Of a DNA stretch of 64,000 nt, positions 51,742-64,000 are shown piece by piece. Below the pieces are notes generated by a model. That model saw only the letters and a list, made by a program, of their open reading frames with translations. It was not told the DNA's origin and searched no databases. The stretch comes from Aminobacter sp. HY435. GTDB lineage: Bacteria; Pseudomonadota; Alphaproteobacteria; Rhizobiales; Rhizobiaceae. Position 1 is the stretch's first letter, and each line of letters starts with the position of its first letter. A program made the translations under genes and the position numbers. The stretch lies in assembly GCF_027568395.1 (NCBI RefSeq), contig NZ_JANKZL010000006.1:248001-312000 (forward strand), written 5' to 3'.

Positions 51742-52212
51742 ATGGCCGATCATGGTGAACAGGACGCGCTTGCAGCAGGACTTTCCGGCGCACTGACGTC
51801 GTTCGGCCACCGGCTGATGGCGCGGGTCTATTATGCCGACACCGATTTTTCCGGCGTCGTCTACCATGCCCGCTATCTCGAATTCTTCGAGCGCGGCCGC
51901 TCCGACTTCCTGCGCCTTGCCGGCGTGCACCACACCGAACTGGCCGACGGCAAGCATGGCGAGAAGATCGTCTGGGTGGTGCGCCGCATGGAGATCGATT
52001 TCCGCGCTTCGGCCAAGATCGACGACATCCTGACCATAGAGACCCGGACCAAGGACATCTCAGGCGCCCGCATCACCATGGCCCAGCAGTTGAAGCGCGG
52101 TGACGAGATGCTGGTCGAAGCCAAGGTCGAAGCGGCGATCATCGGCGAGAACGGCCGCCCGAGGCGTTTCCCCAAGGACTGGATCGAAGCCTTTATGCCC
52201 GAGGTTGTTTGA
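51742..52212 (+). CDS. ybgC: Tol-Pal associated acyl-CoA thioesterase YbgC
   Basis: Hot-dog-fold thioesterase of 156 residues. The family active-site region is RVYYADTDFSGVVYHARYLE with the catalytic Asp in YADTDFSGVVYH, followed by FFERGRSDFLRLAGV. It hydrolyses short acyl-CoA and is the usual first gene beside tolQRAB. AGGAAAG precedes the ATG at 51742; the open frame from 51301 crosses the GH5 gene's 5' end and is not coding. A 600-bp gap separates it from tolQ, longer than usual. Confidence 0.94.
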   Translation: MADHGEQDALAAGLSGALTSFGHRLMARVYYADTDFSGVVYHARYLEFFERGRSDFLRLAGVHHTELADGKHGEKIVWVVRRMEIDFRASAKIDDILTIETRTKDISGARITMAQQLKRGDEMLVEAKVEAAIIGENGRPRRFPKDWIEAFMPEVV

Positions 52213-52816
52213 GAGACCGTGACGCGCCTTGCGGCGAGGACCGCCAGCCTGGCCGCATGGCGACGTGCCCCCGGGCGCCCATGACAGTGCCTGTTGACGA
52301 TGCAACGCGGGCGAGGCTGCCACCTAAATTCCAGTTGCGCGCTCGCCGCCATCGTCCGCCGCACCCTCACGGAGTTTTGGCCGATCACAAGTTTGTGTGA
52401 TGTCGGCAGAACCAGCATCAACGCCTGACCGTTTCCTGCTTGGCGGGAAACCGGCGCCAGGCCCCGGGATTGGCCGACGCCCCGCTTCGCGGAGATGACC
52501 GTGAGTCACCGCCCGGGGTCCAACTTCCTAACCCATCCTTAACCATAACGGTCCATTAAGGGCGAAGTGAAATTCGTCAGGAATGCCAGCGGCCTTCCTT
52601 TCACCAAATTTCGCCCCGAAAAGGCCGCGAAAGCGCATTTTGGGGCACTTCCGGAAGCTTCGCGCGAACGGACCACAACGGGGATGCGCCAGGGCCAGCA
52701 ATGAGCCTGTTTTGAACTTGGGATAGCGACGAGCGAAATCGGCAGCCTCGCGGACCTATCCGGAACTCAAAGCAGGCTTCGTGGTCAGGCCCGGAAATCT
52801 TAAGGACTGTTTCAAG
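52213..52816. promoter_or_regulatory. 604-bp gap before tolQ with a TTAA inverted repeat
   Basis: No frame of note is present. CCTTAA (52537-52542) and TTAAGG (52556-52561) form an inverted repeat with a 13-base centre. Within it, TTAACCAT (52539-52546) matches a CtrA half-site. ATCACA/TGTGAT around AGTTTG lies near 52380-52400. The rest holds nothing recognised. A promoter for the tol operon must lie here. Confidence 0.4.
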
Positions 52817-53533
52817 ATGGAAAACCTACCTCTCGCCCAGCATGGCGCAGATATGTCGATCTGGGCCCTGTTCTGGCAGGCCGGCTGGGTGGTCAAGCTG
52901 GTCATGATCGGCCTGCTCGGCGCATCGGTCTGGACCTGGGCGATCGTCGTCGACAAGGTCATCTCCTATAATCGCATGCGCGCCGCGCTGAACCGCTTCG
53001 AGCAGATCTTCTGGTCGGGCCAGTCTCTGGAAGAGCTGTACCGCAACCTGTCGGATCGCAAGACCACGGGCATGAGCGCGATCTTCGTCGCCGCCATGCG
53101 CGAGTGGAAGAAGAGCTTCGAGAAGGGCGCGAAATCGCCGCTGGCGCTGCAGACCCGCATCGACAAGGCGATGGATCTGGCGCTGACGCGCGAGATGGAG
53201 AAGCTGGAGGGCCGCCTCGGCTTCCTCGCCACCATCGGCTCGGCCGCTCCGTTCATCGGCCTGTTCGGCACCGTCATCGGCATCATGACCTCGTTCCAGG
53301 CCATCGCCGGTTCGAAGTCGACCAACCTGGCTGTCGTCGCCCCCGGCATCGCCGAGGCGCTGCTGGCAACCGCAATCGGCCTGCTCGCCGCCATCCCGGC
53401 GGTCATCGCCTACAACAAGCTGTCGTCAGACGCCGGCAAGCTGGCCGGGCGCATGGAAGGCTTCGCCGACGAGTTCTCCGCCATACTGTCGCGCCAAATC
53501 GATGAAAAAGTCGCGCAGCAGCGCGCGGCCTGA
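52817..53533 (+). CDS. tolQ: Tol-Pal system protein TolQ
   Basis: Inner-membrane proton-channel subunit of the Tol motor, 238 residues. The first helix is WVVKLVMIGLLGASVWTWAI. The conserved pore pair is LGFLATIGSAAPFIGLFGTV and AEALLATAIGLLAAIPAVIA. With TolR it uses the proton gradient to drive TolA, which contracts the outer membrane at division. AAGGA precedes the ATG at 52817. tolR follows ten bases later. Confidence 0.97.
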   Translation: MENLPLAQHGADMSIWALFWQAGWVVKLVMIGLLGASVWTWAIVVDKVISYNRMRAALNRFEQIFWSGQSLEELYRNLSDRKTTGMSAIFVAAMREWKKSFEKGAKSPLALQTRIDKAMDLALTREMEKLEGRLGFLATIGSAAPFIGLFGTVIGIMTSFQAIAGSKSTNLAVVAPGIAEALLATAIGLLAAIPAVIAYNKLSSDAGKLAGRMEGFADEFSAILSRQIDEKVAQQRAA

Positions 53534-53543
53534 GGAGTAGACG

Positions 53544-53993
<450 letters not shown>

Positions 53994-54002
53994 TCCGCGA
54001 AA

Positions 54003-55073
54003 ATGAAGACCGGCCTCACGACATCTGTGGTCCTGCATGCAGCGGTGCTCGGCTTCGGCCTGTTCACCCTGTCGGCCCCGAGCGCCCTCGAAGTCGCCGA
54101 CGTCGAGGCGTTTCCGGTCGACATCGTGCCGGTGGAAGCGATCACCCAGATCCAGAAGGGCGACAAGAAGGCTCCCGCCAGGGAAAAGCCGGCGCCGACG
54201 CCCACCACGCGCCCCGACATCGTCGCCGACGCACAGAACGTCGGCGACAACAAGATCGACAGCGACAAGCCGCCGACGCCCGAACCGACCCAGAAGGACG
54301 TGGACGCCGCAGCGGCACCGCCGCCCTCGCCCAAGCCCGAGCCGAAGCCGACCCCGGTCGAGCAGCCCAAGCCCGAGCCGGCCAAGCAGGCCGAGCCCAA
54401 GCCCGTTCCGGTGCCGGCGACCGAAGTGACGCCGCAGCCGCAGCCCAAGCAGGAGGTCAAGCCCGACCCGGTTGCCGAGACCATCGTCTCCGACCAGGCC
54501 GAGGCGGAAGCCGTCAAGCTGCCGGAAAACGCGCCGGCTCCCGAGGCCAAGCCGCAGCCGCCGCAGGCACAGACGGCCAAGACGCCCGAGCGCAAGCAGG
54601 AAGACAAAAAGACCCAGGAAGCCGCGTCCAAGCCGAAGTCCGAGGAGAAGGAATTCAACGCCGACGAGGTGGCGGCCCTTCTCAACAAGCAGAAGCCTTC
54701 GGGCGGCGGCGCCAAGCGCTCGACCGAACAGGCATCGCTGGGCGGCAAGAAGGACACTGGCGGCAACAAGCTGAGCCAAAGCGAGATGGACGCCCTGCGT
54801 GGCGCGATCCAGCGCTGCTGGAACGTGCCTGCCGGTGCCATGGACGGCGGCAATCTGAAAGTCTCCATCCAGTTCAGCCTGACCCCGACCGGCGAGGTCG
54901 AGGGGCGTCCCGAGATCATCTCTGGCGGCGGTTCGGCCGGCATCGAGCGTGCAGCCGCCGAATCGGCGCGCCGCGCGGTGCTCCAATGCGCGCCCTACAA
55001 TCTGCCGGCCGACAAATACGCTGGTGGCTGGGACCAAGTCATCGTCAATTTCGACCCGAGCGAGATGTTCTGA
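54003..55073 (+). CDS. tolA: cell envelope integrity protein TolA
   Basis: Link protein of the Tol system, 356 residues. The single N-terminal helix is TSVVLHAAVLGFGLFTLSA. Residues about 55-230 are low complexity, rich in Pro, Lys, Glu and Ala, the flexible spacer across the periplasm. The C-terminal TonB-like domain has DALRGAIQRCWNVPAG and VLQCAPYNLPADKYAGGWDQ, with two cysteines likely to pair. In alphaproteobacteria this spacer is short. It is the third gene of the tolQRAB run. Confidence 0.92.
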   Translation: MKTGLTTSVVLHAAVLGFGLFTLSAPSALEVADVEAFPVDIVPVEAITQIQKGDKKAPAREKPAPTPTTRPDIVADAQNVGDNKIDSDKPPTPEPTQKDVDAAAAPPPSPKPEPKPTPVEQPKPEPAKQAEPKPVPVPATEVTPQPQPKQEVKPDPVAETIVSDQAEAEAVKLPENAPAPEAKPQPPQAQTAKTPERKQEDKKTQEAASKPKSEEKEFNADEVAALLNKQKPSGGGAKRSTEQASLGGKKDTGGNKLSQSEMDALRGAIQRCWNVPAGAMDGGNLKVSIQFSLTPTGEVEGRPEIISGGGSAGIERAAAESARRAVLQCAPYNLPADKYAGGWDQVIVNFDPSEMF

Positions 55074-55109
55074 GCGCCTGCGCTCACAAGGAACTAAGAG
55101 GCCTGTGTA

Positions 55110-56426
55110 ATGAAGCATATTGTCAAAGCGATTCTTTTGATCAGCGCGATGGCCAGCGGCATGACCGCATTCGCCACCTTGCCGGCGCGCGCTCTGGTCG
55201 AGATCGACGTCAACAAGGGCAATGTCGAGCCGCTGCCCATCGCCATCACCGACTTCCTGTCGGGTGACGGCGTCGGCGCGGAAATCGCCAGCATCGTCGC
55301 CGCCGACCTGCAGCGCTCCGGCCTGTTCGCGCCGATCGACAAGGGCGCCTTCATCGAGAAGATCTCCAACCCCGACGTCGCGCCGCGCTTCGAGGATTGG
55401 AAGGTCATCAACGCCCAGGCGCTGGTCACCGGCCGGGTCAGCCAGGAAGCGGACGGCAGGCTGAAGGCCGAGTTCCGGCTGTGGGACACCTTTGCCGGCC
55501 AGCAGCTCGCCGGCGAGCAGTTTTTCGCCAACAAGGCCAATTCGCGCCGCATCGCCCACATCATCGCCGACGCCATCTATGAGCGCCTGACCGGCGAGAA
55601 GGGCTACTTCGACACCCGCGTCGTGTTCATCGACGAGACCGGCGCCAAGACCGCGCGCAAGAAGCGCCTCGCCATCATGGACCAGGACGGCGCCAATGTG
55701 CGCTATCTTTCCGACGGCCGCTCGATCGCCATGACACCGCGCTTCTCGCCGACGCGTCAGGAAATCACCTACATGTCCTATGAAAGCGGTCAGCCGCAGG
55801 TCTACCTGCTGCAGATCGAAACCGGCCAGCGCGAGCTTGTCGGCAATTTCCCCGGCATGACCTTTGCGCCGCGCTTCTCGCCCGACGGCCAGAAGGTGAT
55901 CATGAGCCTGCTGCGCGACGACGGCAATTCCAACATCTTCTCGATGGACCTGCGCAGCCGCACCACCACGCGCCTGACCAATTCCAGCGCCATCGACACC
56001 TCGCCATCCTATTCGCCCGACGGTTCCAAGGTGGTCTTCACCTCCGACCGCGGCGGCCAGCCGCAGATCTACGTCATGGGCGCGGACGGTTCGGGCCAGA
56101 CCCGTATCTCCTTCGGCGGCGGCAGCTATTCGACGCCCGTGTGGTCGCCGCGCGGCGACCTGATCGCCTTCACCAAGCAGTCGGGCGGACAGTTCCAGAT
56201 CGGCGTGATGAAGACCGACGGTTCGGGCGAACGCATCCTGTCGACCGGCTTCCAGCAGGAAGGCCCGACCTGGGCGCCCAACGGCCGCGTCGTGATGTTC
56301 TTCCGCGACCAGCCCGGCGGCGGCGGACCCAAGCTCTACTCGGTCGACCTGACCGGCCGCAACGAGCAGGCGATCCCCACGCAGGGCTTCGCTTCCGATC
56401 CGGCCTGGTCGCCGCTTCTCGATTAA
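55110..56426 (+). CDS. tolB: Tol-Pal system protein TolB
   Basis: Periplasmic beta-propeller protein of 438 residues. A signal peptide ([24 protein letters not shown]) is followed by a small N-terminal domain ([20 protein letters not shown]) and a six-bladed propeller with PD40-type repeats ([40 protein letters not shown]). It bridges Pal and TolA. A long hairpin terminator follows, so pal forms a separate transcript or depends on readthrough. Confidence 0.97.
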   Translation: MKHIVKAILLISAMASGMTAFATLPARALVEIDVNKGNVEPLPIAITDFLSGDGVGAEIASIVAADLQRSGLFAPIDKGAFIEKISNPDVAPRFEDWKVINAQALVTGRVSQEADGRLKAEFRLWDTFAGQQLAGEQFFANKANSRRIAHIIADAIYERLTGEKGYFDTRVVFIDETGAKTARKKRLAIMDQDGANVRYLSDGRSIAMTPRFSPTRQEITYMSYESGQPQVYLLQIETGQRELVGNFPGMTFAPRFSPDGQKVIMSLLRDDGNSNIFSMDLRSRTTTRLTNSSAIDTSPSYSPDGSKVVFTSDRGGQPQIYVMGADGSGQTRISFGGGSYSTPVWSPRGDLIAFTKQSGGQFQIGVMKTDGSGERILSTGFQQEGPTWAPNGRVVMFFRDQPGGGGPKLYSVDLTGRNEQAIPTQGFASDPAWSPLLD

Positions 56427-56477
56427 CCTTCGGACCTAAGCTCCGGACCGGGCTTTGTCCGGGCACGATACGAGCAC

Positions 56478-56519
56478 TGCAAAGCGCCGCGCGTCCCAGG
56501 GATGCGCGGCGCTTTTGCA
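56478..56519 (+). terminator. hairpin terminator after tolB
   Basis: TGCAAAGCGCCGCGC (56478-56492) pairs with GCGCGGCGCTTTTGCA (56504-56519) with one unpaired T. The stem is long and the T-run partly lies inside it. The remaining gap to pal (to 56769) holds TTAACCAT at 56685-56692 and the palindrome GGTTAACC at 56707-56714. Confidence 0.8.
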
Positions 56520-56769
56520 ACGGTCGCCATTAACCTTTGCCCGAAGGCGAGCCTAAAGGACCAGGCGGCGTCATTTGCCCAATGATGCCGCCTTTCCGCC
56601 GTATTTCCGCCTACGGTGCGCGGCGAAGTACGAGTTGAACTGAAGCCGCAGTGCTGGGACGCATGGGCAGGCGGCAACAAAATTTTAACCATGTTTCTTG
56701 AATGCCGGTTAACCGCAACGTGGTTACTGCTTGTTCAACGAAATCACTTGAATGCGAAGGAGAGGCGGG

Positions 56770-57279
56770 ATGCGCCGTATCGCAAAACTTGCAACCAACC
56801 CCGTGATGGTGGCGCTCGTCGCGTCGCTGGCGATCGCCGGCTGTGCCTCGAAGAAGACCCCCAACAGCGCGGCCGACCTCGGCCTCGGCGGCGGCGCCGG
56901 TGCGGCAACCCCGGGTTCGTCCCAGGACTTCACCGTCAATGTCGGCGACCGTATCTTCTTCGACACCGACTCCTCGTCGATCCGCGCTGACGCCCAGGGC
57001 ATCCTCGCCCGTCAGGCGCAGTGGCTGAACAAGTACGGCCAGTATGGCGTCGTCGTCGAAGGCCATGCCGACGAGCGCGGCACCCGCGAGTACAACCTGG
57101 CGCTGGGCGCACGTCGCGCCGCCGCCGCCCGCGACTACCTGATCTCGCAGGGCGTCGCTTCCAACCGCCTCAAGACGATCTCCTATGGCAAGGAACGTCC
57201 GGTCGCGGTTTGCGACGACATCTCCTGCTGGTCGCAGAACCGTCGCGCCGTCACCACGCTTTCGGGCGCCGGCAGCTGA
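56770..57279 (+). CDS. pal: peptidoglycan-associated lipoprotein Pal
   Basis: Outer-membrane lipoprotein of 169 residues. Signal and lipobox are VMVALVASLAIAGC with Cys25 as anchor. The OmpA-like domain has RIFFDTDSSSIRADAQGILA and VVVEGHADERGTREYNLALG followed by RRAAAARDYL, binding meso-diaminopimelate. GGAGAGG precedes the ATG at 56770; an ATG six codons upstream is in frame. Terminators on both sides suggest a transcript of its own. Confidence 0.97.
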   Translation: MRRIAKLATNPVMVALVASLAIAGCASKKTPNSAADLGLGGGAGAATPGSSQDFTVNVGDRIFFDTDSSSIRADAQGILARQAQWLNKYGQYGVVVEGHADERGTREYNLALGARRAAAARDYLISQGVASNRLKTISYGKERPVAVCDDISCWSQNRRAVTTLSGAGS

Positions 57280-57307
57280 TCGGCAAAACTGCCACACGGA
57301 AATATCG

Positions 57308-57333
57308 AAAGGCGGTCTTCGGGCCGCCTTTTG
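57308..57333 (+). terminator. intrinsic terminator after pal with UUCG loop
   Basis: AAAGGCGGTC (57308-57317) pairs with GGCCGCCTTT (57322-57331) around a UUCG tetraloop, with T at the end of the stem. Confidence 0.88.
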
Positions 57334-57439
57334 CTTATCTGTTGGTCTGAAACAAAATTTGGCCGAAGTCTCGCGTCCTGATAAATGACGAAAGCGCATC
57401 GGCGCAAAGCAACCCGTTCCGTTCCACCGCGAGAGGCTA

Positions 57440-58507
57440 ATGCATTTTCGATCAATCCTGAGTGGCACACTTGCCATCTTCCTTTTGTCCGGGGCCGCGG
57501 CGCATGCGCGCGACGGCATCGGCATCGATTTCCCAAAAATCGGCCTGCCGGGCGTTTTCGGCAGCAAGACTGAAAGCACCGAAGCACCGATCCAGCTCGC
57601 CCAGGCGGGCGATCCGCGCGTGACTTCGCTCGAAGAGGAAATCCGCAAGCTCAACGGCAGCATCGAGGAACTGAACTTCCAGATCCTGCAGATGCAGGAG
57701 CAAATGCGGAAAATGCAGGAAGACAACGAATTCCGCTTCCAGGAACTCGAAGGCGGCGCACAGCCCAAGAAGTCCGACGCTTCCGGCAATTCCAACTCCT
57801 CGATCGTTGAGGCGCCTGCGGCGCCTCAACCCAACACACAGCAGTCTGCCGGGGCAACCGCCCCCGCCGCCGGCGGAGCCAGCGTCGAGGACGTGATCGT
57901 CGAAAGCGGCACCGGCGACCCGGGCGCAACCGTCGGCGGCGGCACCGGCGCGCCTCCGACGACGTTCGGCACCATCACCGTCGACAAGAACGGCAACGTC
58001 GTCTCCACCTCGACCGAGGACAATGCCGCCCTGGCCCCCGCTCCGAGCACCCGGCAACCGGCAGCTTCGGCACCCGCAGCAAGCGGCTCGAACGGTGCCG
58101 CCGTGGCCGCCCTGCCCTCGACCGACGATCCCGACGAGCTCTACCGCAACTCCTACCAGTTCGTGCTCTCCGGCGACTACAACACCGCCGAGCAGGGTTT
58201 CCGCGACCACATTTCGCGCTTTCCCGCCGACCCCAAGACCGCCGACGCGCGTTTCTGGCTTGGTGAATCGCTGCTCGGGCAAAAGAAGTACCGCGACGCG
58301 GCCGAAATCTTCCTCGCCGCCAGCAAGGAATATCCGAAGTCCAAGAAGGCGCCCGACATGATGCTGAAACTCGGCGTTTCGCTCGTCGGCCTCAAGCAGC
58401 GCGAAGTCGCCTGCGCCACCTTCAACGAAATCGGCAAGCGCTACCCCGACGCCTCCGGCGCCATCAAGGAGCGCGTCAAGCAGGAACGGGCGCTCGCCGC
58501 GTGCTGA
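57440..58507 (+). CDS. cpoB: cell division coordinator CpoB (YbgF)
   Basis: Periplasmic protein of 355 residues. A signal peptide (FRSILSGTLAIFLLSGAAAH, cleaved near AHA-R) is followed by a short coiled coil (about 60-98, TSLEEEIRKLNGSIEELNFQ onward) for trimerisation, a Ser/Ala/Gly/Pro-rich linker of about 130 residues and C-terminal TPRs (FVLSGDYNTAEQGFRDHISR, RFWLGESLLGQKKYRDAAEI). CpoB couples PBP1b to Tol-Pal in E. coli. It lies 160 bp after pal behind a terminator. Confidence 0.93.
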   Translation: MHFRSILSGTLAIFLLSGAAAHARDGIGIDFPKIGLPGVFGSKTESTEAPIQLAQAGDPRVTSLEEEIRKLNGSIEELNFQILQMQEQMRKMQEDNEFRFQELEGGAQPKKSDASGNSNSSIVEAPAAPQPNTQQSAGATAPAAGGASVEDVIVESGTGDPGATVGGGTGAPPTTFGTITVDKNGNVVSTSTEDNAALAPAPSTRQPAASAPAASGSNGAAVAALPSTDDPDELYRNSYQFVLSGDYNTAEQGFRDHISRFPADPKTADARFWLGESLLGQKKYRDAAEIFLAASKEYPKSKKAPDMMLKLGVSLVGLKQREVACATFNEIGKRYPDASGAIKERVKQERALAAC

Positions 58508-58519
58508 CGCAGCCCGACC

Positions 58520-59848
58520 ATGCGTTTTTTTCATCAAGGCTTTTCCGAGTTTGACTTCGCCGCGCAGCGAACCGTCGTTGCAGCCGTTTCGGGCGGCAGT
58601 GACTCGACAGCCCTTCTCCTTCTCCTGAAAGACCATCTCGACAGGCACGCGGCCACCGTGCGGCTGCTCGCTGTCACCGTCGACCATGGGCTGCGGCCCG
58701 GATCCGACGCCGAGGCAGGCGCGGTCGCCGCATCGTGCGCGCGCCACGGCATCGAGCACCGCACGATGGCATGGCGTGGCGAGAAGCCGACCGCAGGCAT
58801 TCCGGCCGCCGCGCGCGACGCCCGCTACGACCTGCTGGCAACCGCCGCACGGCAGGCTGGCGCAACTGTTGTCGTGACCGGCCACACCGCCGACGACCAG
58901 GCTGAAACCGTGCTGATGCGCGCGGCGCGCGGCACCGGCCGGGGCAGCGCCGGCATGGCGCCGGCAACCCTGTTCGACGGCGACATCTGGATCGCCAGGC
59001 CGTTTCTCACCACCCGTCGCGAAACCCTGCGCGAAGTTCTCCGCGCGCGCGGCGAAAGCTGGCTCGACGATCCGACCAACATCAACGAGACCTACGAGCG
59101 CCCGCGCCTGCGGCTGTCGTTGCGCGAGGACCACGCCTCTGTCGACGCGGCATTGGCCGGCGCGCGGCTCGCCGGAACGGAGCGAAGCGGGATCGGCGAG
59201 CGCGCCGCCAAGCTGATCGTCGACTTCGCCAGCCGCCCCATGCCCGGCCTGATCCGGCTCGAGCCGGCATTCGCCGAGGCCGCCGATGGCGAAGCGGCCA
59301 TGTATGCGCTGCGCCTGCTGGTCGCCGCAGCCGGCGGCGCAACGCAGCTTGCCGACACCGCGCGTGCCGTCGCGCTGCACAGGCACCTCGCCGGCCCGGT
59401 GGAAAATCCCCGCCGCGCCACATTGTCGCGCGCGCTCGTCGAATGCCGGAAAACTGGCATCTTCCTGCTGCGCGAGACACGCAGCCTGCCCGCCCCGCAA
59501 CAGATCGCAGAGGGCATCTGGGATGGCAGGTATCGCATTTCACCGCCGCAGGACGCGGCAGGGTTGAGCATCGCGCCGCTCGGCAACGCCGCTAGCAGAC
59601 AAGCGATTTCGGTAGCCGGCATCCCGGAAAGTCTTGCCAGAACTGCACTTGTGGCGGAGCCCGCGCTGTGGCGCGGCGAAAGCCTTGTCGGCTTGCTGTC
59701 CGCCACACACGCCGTGCCGGTTGCCGCACCCTGGGTCCGCTTCCTGCCGGGCTTCGACCTGGCGCCGGCAATCGCCATGTCGAAGCTGCTCGGCGCGGCG
59801 GCAATTCCGCCCTCGCCACGCCGTGGCCACATTGGCATCGGAGCTTAA
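58520..59848 (+). CDS. tilS: tRNA(Ile)-lysidine synthase
   Basis: Modifies the wobble C of tRNA-Ile(CAU) to lysidine so that it reads AUA. The 442-residue product has the P-loop VSGGSDST (23-30), [33 protein letters not shown] and [15 protein letters not shown] of the N-type ATP pyrophosphatase. The C-terminal half is variable, as usual. The start lies 12 bases after cpoB. Neighbour order tilS-ftsH is conserved in many bacteria. Confidence 0.94.
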   Translation: MRFFHQGFSEFDFAAQRTVVAAVSGGSDSTALLLLLKDHLDRHAATVRLLAVTVDHGLRPGSDAEAGAVAASCARHGIEHRTMAWRGEKPTAGIPAAARDARYDLLATAARQAGATVVVTGHTADDQAETVLMRAARGTGRGSAGMAPATLFDGDIWIARPFLTTRRETLREVLRARGESWLDDPTNINETYERPRLRLSLREDHASVDAALAGARLAGTERSGIGERAAKLIVDFASRPMPGLIRLEPAFAEAADGEAAMYALRLLVAAAGGATQLADTARAVALHRHLAGPVENPRRATLSRALVECRKTGIFLLRETRSLPAPQQIAEGIWDGRYRISPPQDAAGLSIAPLGNAASRQAISVAGIPESLARTALVAEPALWRGESLVGLLSATHAVPVAAPWVRFLPGFDLAPAIAMSKLLGAAAIPPSPRRGHIGIGA

Positions 59849-59866
59849 CCTCGACTTAGGGACGAG

Positions 59867-59898
59867 CTTGGCAATGTGGCAGCCTCTCCCTATGTTAG
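59867..59898 (+). promoter_or_regulatory. RpoH-type (heat shock) promoter candidate for ftsH
   Basis: CTTG (59867-59870), 18 bases, then CCTATGTTAG (59889-59898), matching the alphaproteobacterial RpoH pattern CTTG-N17/18-CYTATNTNNG. It lies about 55 bp before the ftsH ATG, so transcription would start near 59905. It overlaps a direct repeat (TTAGGGACGAGCTT and TTAGGGACAAGCTT). Confidence 0.6.
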
Positions 59899-59952
59899 GG
59901 ACAAGCTTACTCTCACCATGCGCGTTCCCCGTGGACGCCAACGGGACATTCG

Positions 59953-61887
<1,935 letters not shown>

Positions 61888-61909
61888 GGCATCAAACGCC
61901 GACTGAATG

Positions 61910-61943
61910 AAAAACGCCGCTGGGGAAACTCAGCGGCGTTTTT
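61910..61943 (+). terminator. intrinsic terminator after ftsH
   Basis: AAAAACGCCGCTG (61910-61922) pairs with CAGCGGCGTTTTT (61931-61943), with loop GGGAAACT and the T-run at the stem end. Confidence 0.92.
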
Positions 61944-62114
61944 GCATTCTGGAGCCGGCCGCAGGCGACCTCCAGGCAGACGATCGCTTCCGCCAAGCTT
62001 TCTCCGAAGTCGTCGGCACGCTGCAGAAACCAAAATGCTGGTATGTGCGTGACAACGCCGCCAAAGTAACTCGGCCGTACTTCTGTCAATCTAAGAAGAT
62101 GCTATGGAGTTTGT

Positions 62115-62720
62115 ATGATCGCTGCTCGGCTTCATCATGAATTGATCGCTCCGTTGCAGGAGCTCAGGACCCGATTAGCTGACAATGTGTGCATTCAATC
62201 CGAAATCAACGACGTCACGGCTCAGACCGCGAAACTAGCAATTGCCGCCTACCACTTTCCCGAGACAGTGCGTGGCTCAGCCAAGGCTATGTTCTCACCG
62301 GCGGCCGAAGACCTTCGACAGCGATTGGGAGATGTCGCAGACACTGCGAAGCATGGCCAACTAAGGAATCAAAGCCGGCAAGCGACGCTGTATGCGGGCC
62401 TAGCCTTTGAAGCGGACCCCAACCTTGGATTCCGCTTCCTGCGAACCGAGGTCTGGGCACACAACGATAGATTTGGCGAATTCGATTTGGTGAATTCCAT
62501 TGCTACATTTTGTGAGTTTCTAGCTTCAGAATACGAGGTCATTGTAGACGCTCATCACGAGCCTCCCGCCCACCCCTTTCGTCCCGAAGCGGTGGCATAC
62601 GTGACGAAGCGAACGTTCGTTGCCGCCAACATCAGGCTTTTCTTCTACGGCAAAGACGGAACCGGAGCGCTAGTCCGCTCCGATCCGCCCGAGGTGAGGT
62701 TCGCTGTGTTCGAGCGCTGA
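62115..62720 (+). CDS. orphan protein, unknown function, likely acquired
   Basis: Protein of 201 residues with no family recognised. It has an N-terminal helical stretch (LIAPLQELRTRLADNVCIQS), a middle region containing ATLYAGLAFEADPNLGFRFL and a C-terminal strand-rich part (FRPEAVAYVTKRTFVAANIR, FFYGKDGTGALVRSD). There is no signal peptide or membrane segment. Its DNA is visibly lower in GC than its neighbours and uses codons such as TTA, CTA, AGA-type and ATA-flanking contexts rare elsewhere. It sits alone between ftsH and glmM, on the same strand, with no mobile-element trace. The start is not supported by a strong ribosome site. Confidence 0.68.
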   Translation: MIAARLHHELIAPLQELRTRLADNVCIQSEINDVTAQTAKLAIAAYHFPETVRGSAKAMFSPAAEDLRQRLGDVADTAKHGQLRNQSRQATLYAGLAFEADPNLGFRFLRTEVWAHNDRFGEFDLVNSIATFCEFLASEYEVIVDAHHEPPAHPFRPEAVAYVTKRTFVAANIRLFFYGKDGTGALVRSDPPEVRFAVFER

Positions 62721-62842
62721 CACTCCAAAATCCCCAACCCTTTCCTAAGGTTTTGTGACATAAACTCACTAAATGTGATGCGTTGGTCGCCCCAGGTTGT
62801 GGCAAAGCAAGCGCGGGTGGACTCCACGGGGACAGGCTAAAC

Positions 62843-64000
<1,158 letters not shown>

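Noticed and set aside
57452-59500. A 682-codon minus-strand frame
   Set aside because: Antisense of cpoB and tilS. No domain was recognised.

Overview
The window reads as a chromosomal segment of a high-GC alphaproteobacterium of the order Hyphomicrobiales, most likely Mesorhizobium or a close relative. The basis is protein similarity judged by eye, the gene orders (ruvCAB - ybgC - tolQRAB - pal - cpoB - tilS - ftsH - glmM; purE-purK beside two YdcH genes; DUF1036-pyk beside a DUF1244 and a GapR gene), and several families of short palindromic intergenic repeats of the rhizobial type. No rRNA, tRNA, CRISPR array, prophage or intact insertion sequence was seen. Nearly all of it is core or housekeeping DNA; accessory material is limited to single genes and fragments.

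Layout. 1-8.7 kb: methyltransferase, quinone oxidoreductase, MFS carrier, ArsR-type regulator, two YdcH proteins, purE-purK, rpmJ, a TPR protein and an alpha/beta hydrolase. 8.7-15.7 kb: pyruvate kinase with a DUF1036 protein, N-formylglutamate amidohydrolase, DUF1244, GapR, a class V aminotransferase divergent from a DecR-like Lrp regulator, and msrB. 15.8-20 kb: a CoxE-type VWA protein and a MoxR ATPase separated by a GH25 lysozyme lipoprotein and a GNAT gene. 20-26.3 kb: a 6S RNA candidate, 5-formyl-THF cyclo-ligase, a YmdB-type phosphoesterase, TerC, an IS481 scrap, a metallo-hydrolase, YebC, a SelT-like protein and ddl. 26.3-32.3 kb: a DUF1772/NmrA pair divergent from a TetR regulator over a perfect 18-bp palindrome, rpmE, an ABC exporter, a VapBC toxin-antitoxin pair and a nitroreductase. 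32.4-46 kb: a frameshifted flavoprotein, an M32 carboxypeptidase, an unassigned proton-channel/OmpA pair, hemolysin-III, an inositol monophosphatase, efp, a Sel1-repeat protein, a ThiE-like protein, TauE/SafE, an acyl-CoA ligase and small membrane proteins. 47-64 kb: an sRNA candidate and two TTAA-N7-TTAA boxes ahead of an RcdA-family gene, then ruvCAB, a GH5 enzyme, the Tol-Pal cluster, tilS, ftsH with an RpoH-like promoter, an AT-richer orphan gene and the start of glmM.

How the genes work together. The right third is an envelope-maintenance block: Tol-Pal for outer-membrane constriction, CpoB, FtsH proteolysis and GlmM for peptidoglycan precursors, preceded by the RuvABC Holliday-junction machinery. 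The non-coding DNA carries the most interest: a rod-shaped 6S-like RNA, an sRNA that presents a CCUCCC loop, CtrA-like boxes in front of the RcdA-family gene, and paired inverted or mosaic repeats, one family of which supplies the stop codon of two unrelated genes. No complete new defence or metabolic system could be supported. The best candidates for undescribed biology are the proton-channel/OmpA pair at 36.7-38.8 kb, the sRNA/CtrA/RcdA region at 47 kb and the orphan gene at 62.1 kb. All identifications are from reading the sequence; no database search was run.
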